Shown here in pieces: positions 1 to 10,533 of a stretch of DNA of 64,000 nucleotides. The notes below the pieces were generated by a model. It saw only the letters and a list, made by a program, of their open reading frames with translations, did no database searches and was not told where the DNA came from. Origin of the DNA: Tenebrio molitor (lineage: Eukaryota > Arthropoda > Insecta > Coleoptera > Tenebrionidae); assembly GCF_963966145.1 (NCBI RefSeq), contig NC_091046.1, positions 17,422,001 to 17,486,000 of the forward strand, written 5' to 3'. The position numbers and the translations under genes are program-made. The first letter of the stretch is position 1, and each line of letters opens with the position of its first letter.

Positions 1-429
1 ATAATTTTTTTCTTGTACCTTTAACATTAAATATGTTTCATCGTTGGCTTCTTTTAAAAATGCATGGACTTCATCCTTGGTAAAAACCTTCGATTTCTTC
101 CCGCGATAGCCTTGACTCTGTCTCTTCAAGAATGCAATCAAATTGTTGAATTTGCTAATATCTACCTTTTTATTCAAATAAATGGTTGTTCTTAGTTTTG
201 AATACTCGTTCCACATTGTTGATGGTTTCAGCAATTTAGACCTTTGCATGAAATAAGCTAACATTACTTTTTCGGATATGCATTCCAACTTCCTCAAACC
301 CAACCACTGGTCGAAGCGTTGATAACTTAACTCATAAACAGCTCGCGACTTCGCTGGTAACAAGGTCGAAATAGCAGCTTCCGCTGCAGCTTCAATATCT
401 GCACCCACACTTTCTTCGGAATCACTCAT
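1..429 (-). CDS. Crypton-like tyrosine recombinase, N-terminal part (runs off left edge)
   Basis: An ATG at 427-429 on the minus strand opens 143 codons with no stop up to the window edge. The protein starts with an acidic stretch (MSDSEESVGADIEAAAEAA) and continues with LPAKSRAVYELSYQRFDQWL, then SEKVMLAYFMQRS, a basic helix region around YRGKKSKVF, and TKDEVHAFLKEA. This order resembles the N-terminal SAM-like core-binding domain of the tyrosine recombinases carried by Crypton elements and their domesticated relatives (family knowledge). The catalytic part (R, HxxR, Y) would lie beyond the left edge, so activity cannot be judged. No stop or frameshift is visible, unlike the other transposon genes here. 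It could be a live or recent Crypton, or a domesticated gene. The start is the first in-frame ATG and fits the acidic N-terminus. Confidence 0.6.
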   Translation of the reverse strand, partial: MSDSEESVGADIEAAAEAAISTLLPAKSRAVYELSYQRFDQWLGLRKLECISEKVMLAYFMQRSKLLKPSTMWNEYSKLRTTIYLNKKVDISKFNNLIAFLKRQSQGYRGKKSKVFTKDEVHAFLKEANDETYLMLKVQEKNY

Positions 430-632
430 TTGAAGGACCAAATTGATACCAAATTGTAATTTTGTGGATTTTTTTTCTGTTTACATATTGTCATAGTAAA
501 GCGAAACATAAATTCCTTGACAAATTCAATGGTAGAATGATTTAATTAGGTACTTACTAAAATTTAAATATTTCTTGTTTTTGTTAACAATTTTATGAGG
601 AATTAGAAAAAATCTTGTATGTGTGTATGTTA

Positions 633-734
633 TTTGCAAAACCGAGTGTTTTTCGCATTCGACGTGTTGCCCAACTCACTTCGTTCGTTGGGACAATTTT
701 CACGTCTCATGCGAAAAACACTCTCATTTTGCAA
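633..734. repeat. Imperfect hairpin, about 100 bp
   Basis: The left arm TTTGCAAAACCGAGTGTTTT pairs with a right arm ending in CACTCTCATTTTGCAA, and an inner palindrome (TTGCCCAAC / GTTGGGACAA) continues the pairing. It lies about 200 bp upstream of the recombinase ATG. It could be a small foldback MITE or part of the Crypton 5' region. No target duplication was identified. Confidence 0.6.
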
Positions 735-2182
735 CTAACTACATAAATAGCTATTCCCTATCATTTATTAAAGTATTTTAATGTTCAAGAAAGAATAGAT
801 TGTAACTGAATAACGTGTACATCCATAATTAATTCATTCTATTAAAAATAGTCACGTATTGATAGATATTAATACATAATTAATATTTCTGCTATCCGTA
901 AATATCAAATAGTAATTTATCAGTTTGGCTTATTTTGTCACTAAACCTTTTATTACTTGTAATAATGTTTAAAACTTTTTGTAGAAATCACACTAGTTTT
1001 CGTAATAAATTAGTTGTTATTTAAAACTGGTTTTTATTATCATTTTGATTGAAAGTAGATATGAGATATTGATGTTAATATTAGTGGATCACTGAAATCC
1101 AACGTAAATTATATGTTCAATTTACTTATTAATCAGTTAATCACAGAACTGTCAGATATTGAGAAGGGTCTGGGTAAAGCACAAGAAAAGAAAAAAGTAA
1201 TAATAGCGGAAAGCTTGACTGGCTTAAAAGTCATGTGAAACTTGTGGACTAAGATGACGCTGTCCGACCTTCGGAGAAAAGAATAATTCTTATCGGCACG
1301 GCGCCTTCTATGAACAAAGCAACAGCGAAACGAAATAAACAATGAAGAGTATACCAAGTCGCCTGTAAAAAGACATTGCTAAATAATAGAGCTCAGTCGA
1401 AATCACAATGGCACCATGGGAAGCCACTCGATGTAGGTGTGTAGGACAAAACGTTACACAAAGCACCGCAGGTAGATGGATCTTTAAAGAACAACTAACT
1501 CTGCCTGCCTGTCTTTGATTACCTCCTCGTAAACACTTGAGACCAACGTGTGGCGATTGGCAAGTGCCTTAGTGCCTATGAACTGCCTATGAATTTTTTA
1601 ACGTTTGCTTACTGGTGCATAAACATTCGAATTATATGGAACTGTGCCTATTTCTTGCAAATGAACAAACATAAAAAATAGCTATTGGTGTCATCATACA
1701 CAAATAAAAAAAAAACTTCCGTGTAGTCTATATATGGAACGAAATTCAAACATAAAATTGTGAGTTTAAAGAAAACAATTTATAGATATTATTTTTATAG
1801 CGATTTTAACACGGTTTTTAAAACTGTTATAAGTCTGCTATATTTATGTCAAAGAACAGAAAATTTCCATTACGATTCGTTTGACAAATCTTCCTCTGAT
1901 CTTCAAAAAAATAGTTTGAAATTTTTACTTCTACGGCGTGATCAAGAATGATTGAGTCTGTTGGTAACAATGAAATTTGGCAAATGTGAAATTTACCATG
2001 AAAGTTTCATTCTTGTAATAGCATAAACATAAACGACATAACCAAAAATGTTTTTAACGTCGTCTCAAGTTAAAAAATCCGGTCAGTACCAATTATGAGA
2101 CAAAAAATGAAAAAACACCAACACTTTTCAATTGTTTCATTGCCAACAGACTCAGTCATTGTTGATCACGCTGTATAATACC
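735..2182. other. No gene seen
   Basis: AT-rich intergenic or intronic sequence. A slightly GC-richer patch at 1140-1560 contains only short ORFs in unrelated frames. No convincing coding, RNA gene or inverted-repeat structure was found. Confidence 0.5.
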
Positions 2183-2293
2183 GTGCGATCGAATAAAAAA
2201 AAAATCTGAGTAGGCGAAAATGGTGGTTTGAACCAATCAAAGCATCAGAATAGCACAATCCAGGTAACTCGATTTTTTTTTATTCGATCGCAC
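2183..2293. mobile_element. Short MITE, GTGCGATC family
   Basis: Terminal inverted repeats GTGCGATCGAATA / TATTCGATCGCAC bound 111 bp, extended inward by A-rich and T-rich tracts. The ends match the TACGGTGCGATC-type ends of elements at 41,455 and 44,521, although the interior differs. No coding capacity. Confidence 0.75.
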
Positions 2294-2303
2294 ATTAGTT
2301 ATT

Positions 2304-3005
2304 TACTACGGCGGCCAAAAAATTTTAGCCGTCATTTTCTGTCATTTCAAAAAAAGAAAATTGTAATCTATGCTTTATTGTCATTATGATTATAAGTGGC
2401 ATTTTTTGGGTGGTAAATTTCAAAACTTGAAATTATTTTGTCATTTTCTACTACACAGGTTATCTATGTACAGTTCCGGAATTAAAACCTCGGGCACTAT
2501 TTTTCTGTCACTTCAAAAAAATCTCTGTAAAGCACCTTCTACTGTCATCATGACTGACATTCAAAAATTAAACTTTTCTGTGTCAGTCACCCAATCAATT
2601 TTGAATTTTGAGATTTCAGTTAGTTGCAATGAGTGTAATTAAATCATCGCTTTGATATGTTGCGTACCCGTTATTATGCCACAAATGACAATTTTTGAAT
2701 GCCAAAAAGACAAAAACATGACAAGAGTAAAAAATAAGGTTATTAACGTAAAGGTTGTTTTAGACTTTATATCATGACATTGACAATAGTGCCCGAAATT
2801 TTAATTCCGCAACTGTACCTACTACTGCTCTATTTTTGTTCATTCATGTCGGATTTTTGGAATACATACATTTGAGCTTTAAGTAGTTTAAATTGATTCG
2901 CAGAATAACAATATGCATTATGCATGTCAAAATGACAAGAATCGAAAGTGGGGTTACGGTTCCTAAAAGTTTATTTACACGATGATTTTTTTGGCGACCA
3001 TAGTA
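2304..3005. mobile_element. GCGGCC-type MITE interrupted by a second element
   Basis: The left end TACTACGGCGGCCAAAA and the right end TTGGCGACCATAGTA match the ends of the uninterrupted copy at 5,289-5,658. Interior stretches match that copy closely, for example GGGTGGTAAATTTCAAAACT near 2,410 and TTCATTCATGTCGGATTTTT near 2,840. The copy here is longer because another inverted-repeat element occupies 2,469-2,817. Non-autonomous, with no transposase. Confidence 0.8.
2469..2817. mobile_element. MITE nested in the 2.3-3.0 kb element, TA target
   Basis: Inverted ends TACAGTTCCGGAATTAAAAC and a right end reading TTTTAATTCCGCAACTGTA bound 349 bp. The uninterrupted copy at 5.4 kb reads CTAGGTACGATTGCTCT at the equivalent site, so the empty site is inferred and a TA duplication is consistent. 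The ends resemble the element at 58,696-59,039, which carries a Tc1-like helix-turn-helix remnant. Confidence 0.8.
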
Positions 3006-3100
3006 CGGGAGGTAAATTTTCCGAGGCGACAACTAGTTTCGGCCACGATGGCGCAGCCGAGTGGCTGATTAGTTGGAGCGCCGGAAAATACCTCCCGTAC
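3003..3100. mobile_element. 98-bp palindromic MITE
   Basis: GTACGGGAGGTAAATTTTCC at the left pairs with GGAAAATACCTCCCGTAC at the right, and the inner arms (CGACAACTAGT / ATTAGTTGGAGCG) continue the hairpin. It abuts the right end of the 2.3-3.0 kb element. GC-rich compared with its flanks. Confidence 0.75.
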
Positions 3101-3247
3101 GACATTTGTATTCGACTATACATACATATGTATATTGACCTCCAACTCGGAAATAATGGAATTGACAGTAACCAATTCATTCCTGGATTGTTCTCAATAG
3201 TGGAGCATTGTAACATTAATGTTTATAATAATTGTAATTTTACAAAA

Positions 3248-3634
3248 TGACATCCGTGCTGTCAGTGTCGTTTTTAATATGTTGTTGCAGATTGTACATA
3301 CACATTCATTACCAGTATTCAGAGTATAAGAAAATCCTAGTTAAAAAAATGTCAAACAAGAAATTGAGGTTATGGTAAAAGAAAATTTATATTTCGTGAA
3401 ACATCAACAACAAACAATAAAACTCAATCTTCAACCTGGTGTAAAACATGGTTAAACTAAGTCATCCTCGGAATCTGAATCAGACTACATATTTGCTTAG
3501 CTTTGTCGGAAATCATAGATAATAATTTGAATTTGCCGCGTGAAGGTAAATTACCAAATCAGGAAATTCAAAATTACTAAACTGAAACAGTAAGTGATGC
3601 CAACATACTGTCATACTGACAGCACGGATGTCAT
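3248..3634. mobile_element. 387-bp MITE with 19-bp perfect inverted ends
   Basis: ATGACATCCGTGCTGTCAG at 3,248-3,266 is repeated in exact inverse at 3,616-3,634. Beyond the ends, TGTCGTTTTTAATATG and CGACTATATG extend partial complementarity. The interior is AT-rich and noncoding. Confidence 0.75.
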
Positions 3635-4149
3635 TGAAAACGACTATATGTTAATAATGTTGCCAAATTATTAAAATGTCATGTACTTCCTGGTAAAAAC
3701 GAATAATCTCTACAGGTGAATACAAGATATTGAGATTGTAGAACGATCCAGTTGCACTTTGGCACCAACAGTTAGTACTGGATAAAGTAGGTATACTCTG
3801 TCCATTCGTAGATTGCTTGACATAAATGTTACTAAAAATGTCCACTCTACGCTACAACAAATAGATCCGGCGCGAAATTTAAAAAAATGAAAAGAGCAGG
3901 TTTACACGTGATGTTTTATTATTATTCTGCATGTTTACACTTAGGAAAGACCAAAGAAAACTTCAGTATAATAGGAGTAATATATTAGGTTTTATTACAA
4001 GTATGCAGGCAGAAATTTGAAAATTTGAATTTGGCGCCGAGTCCGGTTCCCTGACTTTAGAATTTTCTAGACTGTGTTTCTCGATGTAAAGAGTCTGCGC
4101 AAAGAACGGGTGTGTAACCGACCACTTGTATTTTCTTAAACTAATTATT
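3635..4149. other. No gene seen
   Basis: AT-rich sequence without a recognisable gene or inverted repeat. Short ORFs only. Confidence 0.5.
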
Positions 4150-4224
4150 CTGTCGCGAGCAAAAAATTCTGGTCGTCAATGTCATTTCAAAATTTGGTTC
4201 GATTGTCACAAATTAATAGTATTT

Positions 4225-4345
4225 TACAGTAGAAGTCCGTTAGGATAGCCTTTACTGCCGAGCCAGAAATTTTGTGAGACGAGCTCGCAGAGCGAGTCGA
4301 ATAATACTGGCGAGGTTGTAAAGGCCCTAACGGACGTGTATTGTA
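4225..4345. mobile_element. 121-bp MITE nested in the 4.15-5.29 kb element
   Basis: Inverted ends around GTCCGTTAGG / CCTAACGGAC, with GATAGCCTTTAC pairing imperfectly with GTAAAGG. The interior is relatively GC-rich (GAGCTCGCAGAGCGAGTC). No coding. Confidence 0.65.
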
Positions 4346-4497
4346 CAATAGTTTTTGTAATATCTCTACGATTCGTTCAAAATTATCTTTTTGAAACACA
4401 TTTTTTTCAACGCCATCGAAAAAACCGAATGATTAATAAGTGTGCGGAGGACGTCGTCATGTCAACCGGTGTTTGTGAAAAAAAATTGTTTCAATGT

Positions 4498-4864
4498 TGT
4501 TTGTCAGATTTGTTCAACGCTTAACTTTCCGTTGAAAATAAGTGACTGAAATCAATAAAAAATCGCAATCAAGATGTTCTCGATGTCCGGAAGTGAGGTC
4601 ATCGTTATTGCCTGCAAAATCGCGCTTGTGTTAGTGAAGCATCATCTTCAATCTTGTCTCCATTTGCTGCTGTTTGTCAGGTTTGTTCAACACTTAACTT
4701 TCCGTTGAAAATAAACGACTGAAATGAATAAAAAATCGCGATCAAGATATTCCCGATGTCCGGATGGCCGCAGAGCAAGTGAAGTCATCGTTATTCCCTG
4801 CAAAATCGCGCTTGTGTTGGTATTAAAATTCTGAAGCATCATCTTCGATCTCGTCTACATCTGC
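4498..4864. repeat. Tandem duplication, two units of about 173 and 194 bp
   Basis: Unit 1 (4,498-4,670) and unit 2 (4,671-4,864) both begin TGTTTGTCAG, both contain CTTTCCGTTGAAAATAA and TCGCGCTTGTGTT, and both end near a CTGC. Unit 2 has two short insertions (ATGGCCGCAGAGC and a GTATTAAAATTC stretch). It lies inside the 4.15-5.29 kb element. No ORF spans it. Confidence 0.85.
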
Positions 4865-4992
4865 TAGTGGCATACGGATTTCGATTAATTCAAGGTGTGT
4901 CCCATAACATTAAACATTAATTATTGTACCAATTGTAAAAAAAGTTGAAAAATAAAGTTTAGATTTACGTTGCTATAGTTATTTAGTCATTT

Positions 4993-5046
4993 ATAACGGC
5001 CGCTCCCGCTCATAACGGACACCTATAACGGACTCCGGCCGTTATG
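4993..5046. repeat. Short palindrome with repeated TAACGG
   Basis: ATAACGGCCG at the left and CGGCCGTTAT at the right enclose further TAACGGA copies. Possible remnant of inverted ends. Confidence 0.5.
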
Positions 5047-5288
5047 AGGTTGTTTACATGGTGACAAACAGTCCGGAAAGCCACCTTTAACAACTAGATA
5101 TTACAAAAACATTTTTCCCTGCCTGATTATGTCCATGTCAACAAAATGTCAAAAAATTAATTAACTACTGTCAATTAATGTCATACAACATGATGATAGG
5201 TTATGATATTTACGACCGTGTTACAATGAAGCATTTTCCATTGCGTCAAAGCATGATTTTGACGACCAGTTTTTTTTGCTCGCGACAG

Positions 5289-5658
5289 TACTATGCTGGC
5301 CAAAAAATTTTGGCCGTCATTGTCTGTCAATTCAAAAAAAAAAAATTGTAATCCGTACTTTATTGTCATCATGATTACCGTCTTGATTATGAACGTTATT
5401 TTTTGGGTGGTAAATTTCAAAACTCAAAATTATTTTGTCATTTCTACTACACAGAACGTTTGCCTCAGGTTATCTAGGTACGATTGCTCTAATTTTGTTC
5501 ATTCATGTCGGATTTTTGGAATATCTGAGCCTCAAACAGTTTAAATTAATTATCAAAATGACAAGAATCGAAAGTGGGGTTACGATTCCTAAAGGTTTAT
5601 TTACACTTTACTTGAATGTCAAGAAAGTGACGGCCAAAAAATTTTGGCCGCCATAGTA
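5289..5658. mobile_element. 370-bp GCGGCC-type MITE, uninterrupted copy
   Basis: The left end TACTATGCTGGCCAAAAAAT, then TTTGGCCGTCA, is mirrored by TGACGGCCAAAAAATTTTGG and a terminal CCGCCATAGTA. The interior contains TGTCA and TGACA pentamers near both ends. This intact copy shows that the 2.3-3.0 kb copy is interrupted. It abuts the 4.15-5.29 kb element directly. Confidence 0.85.
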
Positions 5659-6118
5659 AAGTTCATTCACGTTGGATTTTCCCTGTCGAATTGTTGTCAT
5701 GTTGCAAACCTGCACCTCCTTTTCTAGTAATTTTCACATTATCGTGTTAGATCGATTTGACGTTTTTAATTTGAATGTTAGTTTGACGTGTCAAATAAAG
5801 TTACAGATTTCTTCATAAAATTCTATTCCTCTCCTATTCCTGGTTAATTTTACCATGGCGGAAAGAAAAATGAAGGTATAAAACCTCCTTAATAAATAAC
5901 AGGTAATTTGAAAATTGCGTTTATTAAATGTAGTCAAGAACTGAAATAGTGAAATATGCCTATCCCAACCTAACCTCTGCAGTCTACGCATGACATAGTT
6001 ACTTTATCAGCCCGTATTGGCGACATACACAGCTAACATATTATTGAAGTACAAATCATACTGCCAAAAAATTAAATAATTTGACCTTGACGAGGAAAAT
6101 CCAACGTGAATGAACTTT
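5658..6118. mobile_element. 460-bp MITE with about 25-bp inverted ends
   Basis: AAAGTTCATTCACGTTGGAT at the left is matched in inverse by ATCCAACGTGAATGAACTTT at the right. The interior is AT-rich and noncoding. It adjoins the preceding MITE end to end. Confidence 0.8.
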
Positions 6119-6174
6119 ACATATTAAAATCAAAGACTATAAGAACATTTAATTTTCCTCACCTACAATTAATA

Positions 6175-6296
6175 CAGGGTATTTCACGAGTGATAATGTC
6201 CCAGACAGAATTAATGCAACCCACAATACATTTTCGAATTTCCTCAAAAAGCTGGATACTGAAATTAAAATATCCAGCTTTTTTCGGAAATGGGTA
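6175..6296. mobile_element. Truncated MITE, CACGAGTGATAATG family
   Basis: It begins CAGGGTATTTCACGAGTGAT and includes GCAACCCACAATACATTTT, ending at a CAGCTTTTTTCGGAAATG segment. A full-length copy with both ends is at 43,690-43,856. This one lacks the right arm. Confidence 0.75.
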
Positions 6297-7399
6297 AACA
6301 CAAACAAGAGATTATTTAATATTTAATGCATGAACAAAATTTACCTCTGTATCATTTTCGATGTTTGTATGTCAGTTAAAATGTTCATTATATTAGATTT
6401 TTGAGGCACGCACTCACTTCACAAATACAAAAAAATCAACAAAAAATCGCAACGGAACAGATCAAAACAGCAATAAGATCAAAACTAATAATTTTTTTCT
6501 ACAACCGTCAAAAAACGTGACATTTATGTATCATTATCAAGTCGCAAAGTATGTCATTTTTTGATAGATCAAAAATAGTTGTCAAAAACTTTCCTTGGAT
6601 GTTATAATTTTTTTTTTCTACTTTGCGTTCGTACTGATGCTATTACGATACTGTTTTGCGTATCGTAATAGGAAAAGGCGTGATATAATAATAATACTAA
6701 AAACAGTGAAATTTAATTTTTAATGTTGACGGATACTGTGGTGTCGCGGCAGACCGCAGACGTGACCTTGGGTGGAATCCTTCAACTTTAACGGTTTTAA
6801 ATTTTGAATTATTTTTTTTTCATTGAAAAAGTGGCAAAGTAGAAAAAAGACTGTATGACATCTCGTTTATCAGGCATTTTATCGCACTTACTCCTTTAGG
6901 GCACTCCTCGCTACGCTCGTCGTGCTCTAAACCCGTGCGTGCGATAGAATGCTTCTAATAAGACTCGTATCATAATATACTATTTCAGTGTTTTTACGGT
7001 GACAAATTCCCTCATGTAATGAAAACAGTTGATATTGACTACAGTGTGAAAACAATTTGGAACACAACAGCTAAATTGTTGCAGGAAAAGTACCATGGTG
7101 AGTACAAACTAACCTTTAATTCGCTTTGTGAAGTTCCGAATCGGATTCCAAGTTTGTTAACTATGTATTTAATAATTGTACTTTTAGATAAATAAAGCTC
7201 TATCTTTGTTTTAATTGTTCATTCGGGAATTTGTCTAGATGAATATAACTCGACCTCTGAATAATACTTTTTGTAAAATCAACGCAAAACATTGTGCTTT
7301 TAGAATACACTTTTTCCGCTCTGCGCCCGAGGTGTAGTTTTTAGTTAGTGGCAGGTGTTTACGTGTTGATTTTGTGATTTAAGCTAAAATGTTGTGAAA
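6297..7399. other. No gene seen; small hairpin at 6,640-6,671
   Basis: AT-rich sequence with no supported gene. CTATTACGATA / TATCGTAATAG forms an 11-bp perfect hairpin at 6,640-6,671. A GC-richer patch at 6,900-6,950 shows nothing recognisable. Confidence 0.45.
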
Positions 7400-7691
7400 A
7401 TGGCGAGTTTATTTTCTAGTAGTGAATACTGTATATATTGTGTGTGTATGGTGTATGGTGAAACGTCGGAAGTGCTCCTCGAGCCTAAAGAATTTCCGTG
7501 CTACTTCTTCTTGTGGGGTACATGAAGAACTTGGTATATTCGGTCCCAGTTGGTACAATTGAAGTGGAACGGGTGGAAAATGCTGCCACAACAATTTGCA
7601 ATAACAGCTGGAAAGAGTGGAAGAATCATTTCGTCGGCGCCTTCATTATTGTATTGACAATAACGGCGGTCATTTCGAACACTTCTTGTAA
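7400..7691 (+). pseudogene. IS630/Tc1/mariner-type transposase, internally deleted remnant
   Basis: The 3' half reads FFLWG, then after a one-base loss YMKNLVYSVPVGTIEVE, RVENAATTICNN and, after another frame change, IDNNGGHFEHFL followed by a stop at 7,689-7,691. FFLWGYxK...VY.TPV...GGHFEHL-stop is the usual C-terminus of insect DDE_3-type transposases (family knowledge), so this end is a confident fragment. An ATG at 7,400 opens a reading with MVYGE, which resembles the N-terminal helix of the same family. If so, the copy lost the whole middle, including most of the catalytic domain. The N-terminal assignment is weak. Confidence 0.6.
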
Positions 7692-7800
7692 TTGTTAGTG
7701 ATTACTGATTACTCTAATTACTTCATGAGAATTTTTATGGATTAATACACTAATTTCATGAGACATTTTATCATAATTTTTAAAATATTTATCAATAATA

Positions 7801-7920
7801 GTAGTTTATTTAACGAGTTCGTGTGTAAATGGGGCTTTTTTTGGCATGAGTGGGCCAGTTTAAAACCCGAGTGAAAGGGAGCGTTTGAAAGGCCCACGAG
7901 CTTTTTTTCTATAAAATTGT
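7801..7920. repeat. Foldback family fragment, GTAGTTTATTTAACGAG type
   Basis: It starts GTAGTTTATTTAACGAGTTC, followed by GTGTGTAA and TTTTGGCATGAGTGGG. The same start recurs at 8,127 and 30,555. Inner arms are partly self-complementary (GGCCAGTTTAAAACC against a later AAAGGCCCACGAG). Confidence 0.6.
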
Positions 7921-8126
7921 TAATGAAGCCTTTCTACGATACTATGAAAGGATCCAGGTACATATTAGTTAATAATAATTTTACCAAAATCTTGTAAGAA
8001 TAATAAAATTTTGTAATAAATAATAAATTCAATCTAGGGAAGGCGACGGGTTTATTTCATTAATATATTAAGTCCTTTCATTATTAAAATTAAAGTGCAT
8101 GATGGCAGTTTTATTTTTAGACAATA

Positions 8127-8290
8127 GTAGTTTATTTAACGAGTTCGTGTGTAATTTGGGTTTTTTTTGGCATGAGTGGGTCAGTTTAAAACTCAAATGA
8201 AACGAGAGTTTTTAAGGTCTACGTGTGCCAAAAAAATCCCAAATTACACAAGACGAGTTGAATACAACGTTTTTTTGTTCAACAAGCCCC
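8127..8290. repeat. Foldback family copy, GTAGTTTATTTAACGAG type
   Basis: Same 5' end as the 7,801 and 30,555 copies. TTGGCATGAGTGGG pairs loosely with GGTCTACGTGTGCCAA, and TGTAATTTGGG with CCCAAATTACA, giving a hairpin. The tail AAGGCTCCAAATC is shared with the 30.6-kb copy. Confidence 0.6.
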
Positions 8291-8439
8291 CCAAAGGCTC
8301 CAAATCCAAAATATGTTTTTGTTGAGATTTTGATGAATTTAAAAAAAGCTATATTTTAATCTGCATTTACTGGTGATATCATTTATCTATTAATAAACTC
8401 TTTGCATTTGTTTTTCATAGACTTTTAAGAAATAATACA

Positions 8440-8906
8440 TACAGGTGTCCCAAAAATAGAGAAATAGAAGTAGAACAGATTACAGTAAACGTCAGAAAAA
8501 TGTTAAAAAAATTCTATTGGACTTATTTACTAATTTGGCGGTCTGTGAAAGTGGCACTTAATAGGTCAATTATTTCGAAATATATGTATTAAATTGTCAT
8601 GAAAACTACCTCGAATCGAACGTATTATCACAAAGTACAAGATCACTGACTACCAATATGTAATCCTGCATAATAGAGAATTTAGCAGCTTTAAAAATCG
8701 TAAAAATTATCTTAAATCCACTACGGCCACATTGCAAGGCAATGATGTACGAGTATATCTTTGTTTACATTGTATTATCGTTAATTGAATAATTGATTTT
8801 TTTTGTTTTTTTTTGTCTGAAAAAATTTTCCATATTTTTTCATGTACATTTAAACATCCTCGATAAGGGAGTAAGTAGTTAGTGCGCTAATTTTGGGACA
8901 CCTGTA
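8440..8906. mobile_element. 467-bp MITE, TACAGGTGTCCC ends
   Basis: TACAGGTGTCCCAAAA at the left and TTTTGGGACACCTGTA at the right are exact inverses. The interior is noncoding. The ends resemble the longer foldback at 34,489-35,220 and the left end at 53,830. Confidence 0.8.
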
Positions 8907-9425
8907 TATGTACATACATACATATGTCTTTATGTGTGACGGCTATGTTAGTATTCAAACCAAATTAAAAGTTTGGGTTAACTGGCCTTCTAATTCTATT
9001 TATCTAGTGATAATGTCCTGCAATTATTTCTATACAATCGAACCCTTGTACAAAATTGCAAGTAGGTAGGTATCTTATGTCTGTGGGTTGAAAAGAAACA
9101 AACAGCCTTCAAACAATCATAAGAGTGTCATGAGTTCTGGTTTGTATGAACAAAATTTGCTATAAATTCTGAAAATGCGTGTAATTATTACCGCATATAA
9201 TATTCAGTACACATCCCTGCTGACAACAAAAATAGGAGAACGTATTGAGGTGTGTAGCCTAGGAAGTGCAAAAAAACCTACATATTTGCGAAATAATATT
9301 ATTCTCTTCAACTTAACCACCCTTCAACTTTATGCACACAGCGTTCATAACCTAATTTCAACGCTTCAGGAAAAAATGGATTTACTTGATTTCTAAAGCA
9401 GGTCTCCAGAGCATGGATCACTACT

Positions 9426-9740
9426 TCATTGAACATTAATTTTAGTCTTTTTAGAAATTTCTCGAGTTTTATGAAATTGGTAATAATCCGAAGGGGCCAA
9501 GACTAGAGGATAGGCCGTATTGCCGACAATTTTAAAACCAATTTTATAGATTTTTTTAAACCGCAAGTGATTTGTGAGCAGGTGCATTGTTTTGCAATAA
9601 CACACAATTTTAGAAAGTTTTCCATCATGCGTTTCCACAGTTACCTATCGACACAGACAACATCGATGTTTTCTGTTGTTCGCGCAGTAATCGGTCTTCG
9701 AATTCTTTGTTCGTCTTTAACTTATTTTCTTTTACTTAAA
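9426..9740 (-). pseudogene. mariner transposase remnant
   Basis: The minus-strand frame contains KTMHLLTNH, then KKIYKIGFKIV and LAPSDYYQFHK. This corresponds to the region of mariner transposases between the second and third catalytic aspartates (family pattern HDNAPAH...LGFE...YSPDLAPSDYHLF). The YSPD aspartate has been lost here. A short segment at about 9,640-9,720 reads ITARTTENIDVV in another frame, resembling the linker after the N-terminal helix-turn-helix, which implies a large internal deletion. Nonfunctional. Confidence 0.6.
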
Positions 9741-10055
9741 TGCTACAAGCCAGAAGATAATATTGATCTGCTAATATTGTTCACACGTCATCAAAACTTT
9801 CCTTGTCAGATAACCCCTTCAAAAGCATATAAAACTGATCACTGAACGGTGTTAGATTTTGTCAAAATTCAAATTTTCACCCTGCATAAATTTTTGGAAA
9901 AATCATAATTAGAAAATGACTGGGCTTTTTTATTTCAAACTTTGCACGTACACATATTAATATTTATACAGTTATTCTTCATTTCCATGGTAACGACATT
10001 GAGTTTCATTTACTAGGAATGACCAAGGCTAAATATTTATCAATAAACTCTCATA

Positions 10056-10486
10056 TACAGGTTGTATCTGAAATACGTGTGTTAATTTTTACCAGTGGAA
10101 GAACTTGTCAATTCATGAAACTTTTCTCTATAATATTTTGCAAAATTCGCAAACATTTTCCAAGATTTTTTGCCTCCCAATTTTTACCAAACGAGTCGTT
10201 TCGTATGATTAACTAATTTCTATTTTTTTTGTAACCATGAGAATTTTAATTATGTATTTATTTTTTCTAAAATAATGTAACTTTTTTGACAATGCTCCAT
10301 TTCCATCACAATAGAAAATTTTCGCCCTTACCCATAGGTGGGTATACATTTTGATGACTAATTTATTCCACATTTTAAATCAATTTGTAACGGTTTTTTG
10401 TAAAAAATTCAAATAGAAAAAACGTTTCATTTAAGAAGCTCTATTGCCTGTTAAAATTAACACACGCATTTTAGATACACCCTGTA
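10056..10486. mobile_element. 431-bp MITE with long inverted ends
   Basis: TACAGGTTGTATCTGAAATA followed by CGTGTGTTAATTTTTA is mirrored by TTAAAATTAACACACGCATT and GATACACCCTGTA. The interior is noncoding and AT-rich. Confidence 0.8.
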
Positions 10487-10533
10487 TGTAGTAAGTACAT
10501 GTAGTAGGTCTTGGAAATATTTTCAGTCATTTG

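Larger units (their letters stand above)
4150..5288. mobile_element. 1.1-kb inverted-repeat element, CTGTCGCGAGC ends
   Basis: The left end CTGTCGCGAGCAAAAAATTC, then TGGTCGTCA, is matched by TGACGACCAG and a terminal GCTCGCGACAG. The interior holds a nested MITE (4,225-4,345), a tandem duplication (4,498-4,864) and a small palindrome (4,993-5,046). The right-hand subterminal sequence (TTGACGCAATGG on the inverse strand) recurs at 63,709, so a second copy lies at the right edge of the window. No transposase ORF is visible. Confidence 0.75.
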
